Shown one piece after another: positions 4,793 to 11,627 of a stretch of 11,627 bases of DNA; the first letter of the stretch is position 1; each line of letters starts with the position of its first letter. The translations under genes and the position numbers were made by a program. A model generated the notes under the pieces. It saw only the letters and a program-made list of their open reading frames with translations, ran no database searches and was not told where the DNA came from. The DNA comes from an uncultured Collinsella sp. (lineage in GTDB: Bacteria; Actinomycetota; Coriobacteriia; Coriobacteriales; Coriobacteriaceae), in contig CABUMZ010000056.1 of assembly GCA_902492825.1 (NCBI GenBank), forward strand, positions 1-11,627, read 5' to 3'.

Positions 4793-6628
4793 TTACTCCT
4801 GCTCGGACTCCTCAGCCTGCTTACGGCTGCGGATGAGGTGCGCCACGCCGATGCACAGCACCGCGCCACCAGCGATCCAAGTAAAGGTCACGCCGTTGAG
4901 ACCGGTCAGCGGGAGGCCAACCTGCTTGGTGTTGCCGATGGTGATGTTGACTTCACCAGTTTGGACATTGGCAGCGGTATTATTCGTAACGGTCAGCGTA
5001 TTATCACCCGGAGTGTCGTCAAGGGTGCCGAGGGCGACATCGGAACGACGCACGTCATTCTGAGAAGGACTAACCGTAATCTTCTCAAGCTCCGCCGCAT
5101 TATTCTTATACTCTGCCTTAATGGTAAAGGTGAAGGGATTAGCAACGGTATATTTGTCGTTTGGCGCCTTAATCTCAGTTACCTTGTAGGAACCAGCATC
5201 AAGGCCCTTTACTTCAATCTTTCCTTTATCGTCAGAAGAGAACTTGAGATAATCCGGAAGATCCTTGTCGCTAAAGTTCACAAGTTGGCCAGCAACGACC
5301 TTTCCGTCTGGACTATCTTTTGAAGCAACATATTGATTCAAAGTGTCCGCATCAGCAGACTGGATGCTAAACTCAGCGCCCTCAAGGCCCTTTTCGGTGC
5401 CTTGGTCAACCTTATTGAGGTTGAGCTTGAAGGTAAAATCTCCAGCGCCGCTCTCGACAGACGTGCCTGTCCCCTCGGTAGAAGGGTTGTTGGAGTATTC
5501 GAGCTTTACAGTGTTGTAATTGCCTTTCTTTCCCTCACTGTCACCATTGCCGGTAACGGCATTCTTATTGAGCTTTGCCCTGTAAAAGACAACAATCTGT
5601 GTGTCGGCGTCTACACCCTGGACATCCTTGAGGCCCTTTTTGTTGTTGTCCTTGTCAACGGCAAAGTTAACTGTCAAAACGCGGCTGCTCTCATTTGGAG
5701 GAGTAACCTCATAGCCCATATTGATGAGCGTATAAGCGCCATTGTTCACCGCATAGACCTGAAGCGAACCAGCTACGTAGTCGAGGCCAGCCGAAAGAGT
5801 ATCCGTGAACTTATATGCATAGGAATCGTAGGTGGCATAGTTATCGGCGACCGATCCGGTAAGCTTGTAGGTCACTTCCTGTCCGATTTGAGAGTTAGCA
5901 ACGCCAGCCCAACCATTTGGCAGCTTCGTGGGATCATCAGAAGTCGCAGCAAGAATCTGCTTGTCGACAGTGGGGATGCTGGTCTTCTCAGTTACAGTCA
6001 CGGCTTTGCCACCCACGACGGCGAAAATCGGAGACGTGCCGGTGTTCTTTTTGCCAGCACCCAGGCTATCCCCGTTGGTCAAAAACAGGTAGTAGCCGCT
6101 GCCATTCTCGTCGTCAGGAGCCCAGGGAGTGCCAGCAACGATATCGGACTTAACCGGCATCTCATTCTTTACGGCATTCGCAACTGCGTAGAGAACATTG
6201 TTGGTAGCGATTCGCGTTCCATCAGTCGATGTTGATCCTGCAGTAGTGGAACCCGCATGTGCCATGAGGAAGTCGGCTACTTCCTGGGCCGTAGGTGTGT
6301 CAGACAGCTGATCCTTAACCTCCAAGCCGGCATAATCCTTCCAGTCTTTCTTAATGGCCTTAATCACCTTCGGGCCAACCGTTTCGCTTGCCCACGTAAT
6401 GTTCTGAGCGGTCTTGCCGCCGTTTTCAACGTCGGTCACCGTAGCCTTGAAGATCTGGTACGCCTTGAACGTGGTGCCCTCGTTTTTCTCGGCCTGACTA
6501 ATGGTGATGCTGCCCGTCGCACCATCAGCAAACGCCATGGTCACCGGGGCCATCACGCCGCCGAAGCTCAACGCCGCCGTGAGGCCGGCGGTTACTGCCA
6601 GGCGTGCGATGTTCTTGCTCATGCTCAT
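4793..6628 (-). CDS. LPLTG-anchored fimbrial pilin (pilin 1, possible shaft subunit)
   Basis: This secreted pilin has 611 residues from the ATG at 6628, chosen because GGAGG lies 8 nt before it; an open frame extends to 6694 without support. A signal peptide (1-34, ending TMAFA) is followed by an N-terminal domain beginning GSITISQ and a fimbrial isopeptide domain (about 223-380) with FTDTLSAGLDY and YSNNP. A CnaB/SpaA-type domain (about 400-550) follows, with K406 in NLNKVD, E485 in VTEIKAP and N549/N550 in TVTNN as the likely Lys-Glu-Asn bond set. The sorting signal is LPLTG (572-576), then a membrane helix and RSRK. A pilin-motif-like VTVTEK (about 210-215) precedes IPTVDKQI. It is clearly paralogous to the next pilin upstream (shared GSIT, AYQIF and GG.AVTV features). 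It lies last in the operon before the terminator. Its base composition is much lower in GC than pilin 2. Confidence 0.93.
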   Translation of the reverse strand: MSMSKNIARLAVTAGLTAALSFGGVMAPVTMAFADGATGSITISQAEKNEGTTFKAYQIFKATVTDVENGGKTAQNITWASETVGPKVIKAIKKDWKDYAGLEVKDQLSDTPTAQEVADFLMAHAGSTTAGSTSTDGTRIATNNVLYAVANAVKNEMPVKSDIVAGTPWAPDDENGSGYYLFLTNGDSLGAGKKNTGTSPIFAVVGGKAVTVTEKTSIPTVDKQILAATSDDPTKLPNGWAGVANSQIGQEVTYKLTGSVADNYATYDSYAYKFTDTLSAGLDYVAGSLQVYAVNNGAYTLINMGYEVTPPNESSRVLTVNFAVDKDNNKKGLKDVQGVDADTQIVVFYRAKLNKNAVTGNGDSEGKKGNYNTVKLEYSNNPSTEGTGTSVESGAGDFTFKLNLNKVDQGTEKGLEGAEFSIQSADADTLNQYVASKDSPDGKVVAGQLVNFSDKDLPDYLKFSSDDKGKIEVKGLDAGSYKVTEIKAPNDKYTVANPFTFTIKAEYKNNAAELEKITVSPSQNDVRRSDVALGTLDDTPGDNTLTVTNNTAANVQTGEVNITIGNTKQVGLPLTGLNGVTFTWIAGGAVLCIGVAHLIRSRKQAEESEQE

Positions 6629-6636
6629 CTTCTTTT

Positions 6637-6641
6637 CCTCC
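6637..6641 (-). promoter_or_regulatory. Ribosome binding site fixing the start of pilin 1
   Basis: GGAGG is 8 nt upstream of the ATG at 6628. A second ATG two codons later (6622) is possible but further away. The site excludes the 22-codon upstream extension, which would also bury the signal peptide. Confidence 0.75.
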
Positions 6642-6711
6642 GTTTTCCGTTTGATTCTCATTCGATCGGTCATCATCTGTCTGTGTCTTAGCATCTGCTT
6701 CGCTACGTCTC

Positions 6712-6730
6712 GCCCCGCTCTCTGTGGGGC
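6712..6730. other. Small hairpin in the spacer between the two pilin genes
   Basis: GCCCC (6712-6716) pairs with GGGGC (6726-6730) over a 9-nt loop, just after the pilin 2 stop. On the minus strand it is followed by GAGACG, so it is not an intrinsic terminator. It could slow decay or partly attenuate read-through into pilin 1. The 108-nt spacer shows no clear promoter. Confidence 0.3.
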
Positions 6731-6736
6731 TGCCAG

Positions 6737-8401
6737 CTACTCTTTATGGCTGCCACCTCCCCGCTTGACCAGGAGCGCGACCACGATGAGCGCGGCTCCG
6801 GCGACCGCTGCGGCGGCCGCGGCGTACATTGCCATATCGCCAGTCGAGGGCATGAAGCCTCCGGTGGTAATGCTAGGGGGTGTGCCGATGGGCGTGTTAA
6901 TGAGCGAAGCCTCCAGGCTGCCCGTCGACCCGTCCGCGCTGTCGGCGCGCAGGGGCGACTCGGCCGTGATGGTGAGTTTGGGCTTGGCGGCGGCCACCTG
7001 GTCGACGTCCAGCCCCTCGGCCTTGACCGTCACGGAGCGCGTGCCCTCAAAGGCGGTGTAGCCCTTGGGCGCCTTGAGCTCGCGGACCTCCAGCTTGCCC
7101 GAGTCCACGCCCGAGACGGTCACGCGGCCGTCCTCGCCCGTGGTGACGGTGGCCTTGCCCTCCGCATCCCACGTGCCATCGGCCGCCAGCGTGCGACCGC
7201 GGTCGTCGGTGATGCTCAGGACCGCCCCGGGCAGCGGCTTGTCGCCGTCGCTGCCGCGCTTGGTGAGCGCGAGATCCCAGGTGTAGGCCGTCGCGTCATC
7301 GCTCGGCGTGCGGGTGAAGCCGGCGTCGCCGGACTGGTCGGCAAAGGGAGAGCGCGGGTAGCGCAGGTAGACCTCGTTGGGGTTGCCCTTGGCGATACCG
7401 TGGTTGCAGCCGCTGGCGAGCGGCGCGTCGTACACGGCGACCACGCGGGCGCCCGCGGTGAAGGCGTCGGCCCCGCCGAGCGCGGCGATGAGGTCGCCGG
7501 TGCGCACGGTGAAGGTGTTCCCCTCGACCGAGACCCCGCACTGGGCCGTGATGTCGGTCCATCCCTTCGAGGGCTCGGTGCCGGCGCGTCCGTCCTTGCC
7601 GGTCGAGACGGCGTCGAAGTTGCCGTCCGCGCCCGCAGCCACGTACACATGCATGCTCGCGGCGACCCTGGAGGGGTCGAGCCCCGCGCTCATGGTGTCG
7701 ACGAACTTCACCGTGTAGGTGTCGTAGGCGGAAAGCCCCGCCGGGACCGTGGCCGAGAGGCGCCAGTACAGGTCGTCGCCCACGGTGGCGTCGGCGGCCT
7801 TCTGCCAGGCGGCCGTGCTGTCCTCCAGCACGTGCTTGGCAACCTTGGGCGTCGCGGCCTTGGGCTTGACTGTGACGGCGCTGCCGCCGACCAGGACCAT
7901 GATCGGCGCGGTGCCGACCTCGTTCTGGGCGATGGTGTCGTCGTCGGCGACGATGAGCCAGTAGCCGCAGGGCAGCTCGGTCGTCGTGCCCGCGTTAAGG
8001 GGCACGGGCTCGACGCCAGAGCTCTGGAGGGAACGAGCGAGCTGTGCGCTCAGCGCGCTCGTAAGGTGGGAATCGGCGTTGAGCCACTCGGCTGCTTCCT
8101 GCGCGGTGATCTGGGAATTGGGCATGCCCGCGCTGTGCAGCACAGGCAGGACGGCGTCGCGCGCGGCGTCGTTTGCCCAAGCGAGGTCGGTGGCGATCTT
8201 GGCGTCGTTGTCACCGTCGACGACATTGGCGCTAAAGATCTGGTAGGCGTTGTAGCTGCTCGCCACGGTGCCGCTCACCGTAATGGAACCGGTCGAGGTC
8301 GGCGCGGCCTGCGCGGAAGCGGGGAACACAACCGCGCAGGTGCCGATCAAGAGGGCGAGCAGCGCAAACAAGATCGGGAAGGAGCTAAACTTCTTATTCA
8401 C
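6737..8401 (-). CDS. MPSTG-anchored fimbrial pilin (pilin 2, GC-rich)
   Basis: The protein has 554 residues from a GTG at 8401-8399. The start is supported by AAGGGAGGTGA a few bases upstream and by the signal peptide that follows immediately (MNKKFSSFPILFALLALLIG, cleavage near ASAQA at 32-33). Domain order matches pilin 1: a GSITVSG domain with AYQIF, then VTVKPK (176-181), a pilin-motif-like lysine site, then an isopeptide-forming domain with FVDTMSAGLDP (about 233-243). A CnaB domain follows with K381 in ALTKRG, E441 in VRELKAP and N502 in SLINTP. The sorting signal is MPSTG (517-521), then an alanine-rich membrane helix and VKRGGG. In the first isopeptide domain the YSN.P segment of pilin 1 is replaced by YPRSP, so that bond may be lost or use another Asn. 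Its GTG overlaps the adhesin stop by 8 nt (GTGAATAA), pointing to coupled translation. Third-position GC is far higher than in either neighbour. Confidence 0.92.
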   Translation of the reverse strand: MNKKFSSFPILFALLALLIGTCAVVFPASAQAAPTSTGSITVSGTVASSYNAYQIFSANVVDGDNDAKIATDLAWANDAARDAVLPVLHSAGMPNSQITAQEAAEWLNADSHLTSALSAQLARSLQSSGVEPVPLNAGTTTELPCGYWLIVADDDTIAQNEVGTAPIMVLVGGSAVTVKPKAATPKVAKHVLEDSTAAWQKAADATVGDDLYWRLSATVPAGLSAYDTYTVKFVDTMSAGLDPSRVAASMHVYVAAGADGNFDAVSTGKDGRAGTEPSKGWTDITAQCGVSVEGNTFTVRTGDLIAALGGADAFTAGARVVAVYDAPLASGCNHGIAKGNPNEVYLRYPRSPFADQSGDAGFTRTPSDDATAYTWDLALTKRGSDGDKPLPGAVLSITDDRGRTLAADGTWDAEGKATVTTGEDGRVTVSGVDSGKLEVRELKAPKGYTAFEGTRSVTVKAEGLDVDQVAAAKPKLTITAESPLRADSADGSTGSLEASLINTPIGTPPSITTGGFMPSTGDMAMYAAAAAAVAGAALIVVALLVKRGGGSHKE

Positions 8402-11400
8402 GACGCTCACCTCCCTTCGCATTCGCCTTGCGACGAATGTGCATCCAGGCTGCAGCGACGCAAAGCACCGCCGCGCCGGCAAGGTACGTCAGAGTGACGC
8501 CCGACATACCAGAAAGGGGCAGAGTGGTGGAGTAGGTGTTCGTGAAGGTGGGAGTGGACTCAGGTTTGGTAGTATCGGATCCATCGTTGTAATCCACGGG
8601 ATTGGCTCCGTCGATGGGTTTGCCTTCAGCATCCTTGATCTGAGTGTAGGTCACTTTCGCGGCAGTGATCTTGCCATCTTTCTGATCCGTCATCGTGACG
8701 TCAAGCTTATAGACCGACTGGTCGTACTCGTAGTTCGTGAACAACGCACCGTCGGTTTTCTCGCGCACATAGTACGTGAAGGTCTTGGAAGCACCACGAC
8801 CCGAGGAGTCACCAGCAGTGTAGGGGTCCTTAGTGATATCAGAGAGCGAATACCCAATCCCCTTACCAGAGTCATCTACGAACGAAAGCGTCTGATTCTT
8901 TTTGTCGCCAATAGTGTTGGCCTCACGAATAATCTTCTGAAAATTGACATCGGTTGCAAGCTGAAGCGTAAACTCCTTCATCTCGCCACCCTTAACGACC
9001 TTAGTTGCCTTGGGAGTCCAGGAACCCATCGAGTCGTACTTGGTGTATGCGTTAGTGAAAGTCTTTGATTTTGTTAGCGCGACGCTTGCAACGTCACCTT
9101 CGGGTGCTGGATAAACCGTAGCAACAGACGTAGTACCATTAGCGGCGATTGTGGTGATTGCCACACTACTGACCGTATAGTACGTGTACTCGATATCAAG
9201 CACCTTATGCGACTTGATTTCATCCTTTTCGACCTTAGGATCTATCTTGTAGATAGTCTTGTCGTAATTAACGTCCTTGTCCGCGCCCGGAACCTCTACC
9301 AAGTAGTAAACAAGGTCGTCATCGGCATAAACTTCACCCAGGTCAAAGGCGAATTTGCCGTAACCGTCGTTTTTCACCGTATTGACCACCGAGCAGCCAT
9401 TGGGCTGGAGAGTGCCGTCACTGCCAAACGAAGGAGCTCTCTTATCCGCACCCTGCTTGAGCAGCATGAACTCGAACTCTTCATTCTTAAGCTCGCGGCC
9501 CGTCAGCACCTTGGTGCCATTGAGCTTCATCTTGGGGTAAACCTTGACTTCTTGGGTGGAACCAGCGACAACGTCGCCGTTGGTCATGATGCCGCCGCCG
9601 TGGATGTTGGACTTGTTGCCCGTGATGTAGAGGGTCGCAGCCGCGGTAGCAGCATCCTTATCCTCCTGAATCGGCTCAGATTTAAGGCCGATCCTGTACT
9701 TAGCCTGAGCGCCTTCGTACTTGCCGATAGACGTTGGCGTTTTTTTGTCGATCGTGCCCGACCAATTCGCAGCTCCCCCACCAAGCATCTGGCCAGTTAC
9801 GGCAGCGATATACGGATTAGTTTCAAAATTGGTAGAGTCGTGAATTAGGAAAAGGTCCTCATGGCCGGCATTTATAAAATCTGGGGTTATTTCGCCGCCG
9901 TTTTCGCCGCCGTTCGGGTCGGCATCCCAGTCCTCGCTCTTCCCATTAGTGCCGCCCGATCGATTAGTGCCCTTTTCGTCAGTATTTCCAAAAATCGCGA
10001 TGCCATTGGTATCGGTAATGGCAGTCTTACCAGTCGGGCAAGCGGCAAACCCGCCGCCAAAGCCATTGGCATGATTGTTGGTAATCAGAGCGTTATAAAT
10101 CTTGAGGCTTGCCGACTGAACGCCGTCGGCGCCGCCCTGGACGAATACGCCACCGCCGCCCCAGTCGTTGGTGGTATTGGTCGTATTGTTGGTGATATAG
10201 GCTTTCGTACCGCTCACATTAAAGTCGCCAACGGTAGGCGCTGCAATGCGGATACCGCCACCCTCTGAGTTTTGCGCCACATTGCTGGCGATGGTTCCAC
10301 CAGAGAACGTAAACGTGGAAAGAGCTTGGTTCCAAGCGCCAGCATAAATACCGCCACCGGCCTCGGCAGAATAGTTGCCGGTAATGTAGCCGCCGTTAAT
10401 TGCGAGGCTGCCGTTTTTCCGCCCCTTTTCGCTGCTTAAGGCAGCGATACCGCCGCCGCCGTGGCAGCCATTGCCGTTATGATCATCGTAGGGACCCTGG
10501 ACCTTATAATCATGCCGGTATGCGTTGTTAGTGACATAGCCGCCGGAAACAGTGATGTTACTGCCTTCGCCCATAATGCCACCACCGTATCCAGGAGTGT
10601 TGGCAAGCGTGCTGTTGCCGGAGATTATGCCATCGGTCACTGTGACTACAGATTCCCTTGCAAACACGCCGCCGCCACTCGGAGCACTGTTGCCGGCAAT
10701 TACGCCACCAGAGATGCTAAGGTTTGAATTATTGCGTACTTCAATTCCGCCGCCCGCACCCGAGCCAGAAGCACCGCATACATAGCCGCCGTCCATGGCA
10801 ACGGTCGATCCTTCTTGGGCATAAACCAAGCTGCTGACGCTACCATCTTGCTGCTGTGTAATCACGCCGCTCTCGAGCTTGAACGTACCGCCCTTGCCGT
10901 TGTTGTTATACAAATTGATGAGCTTTAGATCAGAGCTACCGTCGAAAGCCACAATGGCACCCTTGATATCAGCCTTATACGCTTTAAGAGTCTCGGTTGT
11001 ACCGGTTCCGCTTACGGTCGATTCGGTTACGTAGTAGGTAAGGCTGGTCGGAATTTGGGCATCGTATTCCATTGAGGCGAGATTGCCGTATTTATTTGTT
11101 TGAGTAGTCGCAGCCTCTGTCGCGGCAACTTGTTGGCTGTCCTTAACAGTTAACGTTGCGCCGCCGGTGATATTGAACAGAGGCTGATTCGAACTCTTAT
11201 GCTTAATCTTGTGGCCGTTTAGATCCAGCGTGATGTTGCTACCGCTTTTTTCGAGCTTTATTGAAGCACTGGTCTCAATATCATGCATAAGCATAAAGCT
11301 GGCAGTACCATTCACATTCGCCAGGTTATTTAAATCGTCAACACTAGCGATATTATTTGCTGATGTTTGAGATTGCCCACCTTCCGCAGCTGCCATAACG

Positions 11401-11627
11401 GCGCCGCCATCCGACGAGTCACCGTCTTCGGCCTGTAGCTCGTCCTCGAGCTGTTCTTCAGTCTGAGCCTGCTCATCACTATTTAGAGAGTTAGTCTCGT
11501 CACCCTCGACCTCGTCACTATTCTGGTTTTCGGTATCCCCGTTGGTAGTGTTGTCTACATCAGTAGACTCACTTGAGGAACCCCCCCATCACAGTTTTCT
11601 CGGTAGAAACTGGCTGGGCATCGTTGG
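8394..11627 (-). CDS. Large beta-helix pilus adhesin with FctA-like domains, 5' partial, frame broken at a G7 run
   Basis: This is probably the tip or ancillary adhesin of the pilus. Numbered from the internal ATG at 11396 (not a credible start: no ribosome site and open frame above it), it has 1000 residues. It begins with a right-handed beta-helix-like region (about 50-605) with LDLNGHKI and many GGGI/GGGV/GGGF turns. VKVYPK follows (617-622), then two FctA-like isopeptide domains: about 623-785 with E701 in YYLVEVPG and N782 in TFTNAY, and about 793-955 with E879 in YYVREK and N953 in TFTNTY. The sorting signal is LPLSG (959-963), with a membrane helix and HIRRK. Above 11396 the frame continues as an acidic, Ser/Asn-rich linker up to a TGA at 11591-11589. 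Another frame, reading NDAQPVSTEKTVM, enters from the window edge and stops at 11569. Deleting one G from 11581-11587 joins them. The signal peptide must lie outside the window. Confidence 0.88.
8407..8417 (-). promoter_or_regulatory. Ribosome binding site of pilin 2, inside the end of the adhesin gene
   Basis: AAGGGAGGTGA on the minus strand encodes part of the adhesin's last codons (KGGE) and also precedes the GTG at 8401 by 5 nt. It supports GTG rather than an upstream ATG as the start of pilin 2. Confidence 0.75.
11581..11587 (-). other. Seven-G homopolymer at the adhesin frame break
   Basis: The coding strand reads GTGAT, seven G, then TTCC. With seven G the upstream frame (entering as NDAQPVSTEKTVM) hits TGA at 11571-11569. 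With six it continues as MGGSSSESTDVD into the acidic linker and the adhesin. This is the longest G/C homopolymer in the window and sits near the likely N-terminus, where contingency tracts in surface proteins are often found. It may instead be a sequencing or assembly error. Confidence 0.8.

Noticed and set aside
5462..5474. The string GTGCCTGTCCCC inside pilin 1, the same 12 bases as the core of the palindrome at 2783-2819
   Set aside because: It encodes a plausible Gly/Thr linker (EGTGTS) in frame and has no flanking inverted repeat, so it is most likely a coincidence rather than a repeat insertion.
6746..8497. A 583-codon open frame on the plus strand opposite pilin 2
   Set aside because: Pilin 2 has a signal peptide, CnaB motifs and a sorting signal; the antisense frame has none and is explained by extreme third-position GC.
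8394..11396. Treating the ATG at 11396 as the adhesin's true start
   Set aside because: No ribosome site or signal peptide is there, and the same frame continues upstream for 64 codons of secreted-style acidic linker to 11588.

Overview
The window looks like a chromosome segment of a high-GC Gram-positive gut or oral bacterium. The best guess is a Coriobacteriia member of the Collinsella/Olsenella type. This rests on LPxTG-type pilins with a class C sortase, GC-rich codons in the housekeeping genes and a gatC-gatA-gatB operon. The genus is inferred, not demonstrated. Every protein gene I support is on the minus strand, so transcription runs from high to low coordinates.

Region 1 (about 11627 to 4793) is a sortase-assembled pilus operon. 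It starts with a very large beta-helix adhesin with two FctA-like domains and an LPLSG sorting signal; its 5' end lies outside the window. An 8-nt overlap leads to a GC-rich pilin with an MPSTG signal, then to a second, lower-GC pilin with an LPLTG signal and a strong intrinsic terminator. The adhesin reading frame is broken at a run of seven G (coding strand; 11581-11587). Removing one G would join the upstream frame to the adhesin, so this is either a phase-variable switch caught OFF or a sequence error.

Region 2 (4654 to 3771) is about 0.9 kb between the pilins and their sortase. It holds two direct copies of a roughly 255-bp cassette. Copy A has a 50-codon minus-strand gene for a peptide with one membrane helix and a very basic tail, behind an excellent ribosome binding site. 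Facing it on the plus strand is a hairpin-rich stretch ending in an intrinsic terminator at the peptide gene's stop codon. The layout resembles type I toxin-antitoxin loci such as txpA/RatA. Copy B keeps the hairpin-rich half but has lost the start and membrane half of the peptide gene. Hairpin stems are identical in the two copies while loops differ.

Region 3 (3770 to 2832) is the class C sortase that would polymerise the pilins. Region 4 (2831 to 2529) is a repeat-rich spacer with a 2.5-copy tandem repeat and two adjacent palindromes that share the same outer half-sequence, like REP-type elements.

Region 5 (2528 to 1) is the gatCAB operon for the glutamyl/aspartyl-tRNA amidotransferase, with TAATG stop-start overlaps at both junctions. 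gatB runs off the window and carries an insertion of about 65 residues compared with the family as I remember it.

The best leads are the duplicated candidate type I toxin-antitoxin cassette and the homopolymer frameshift in the adhesin.
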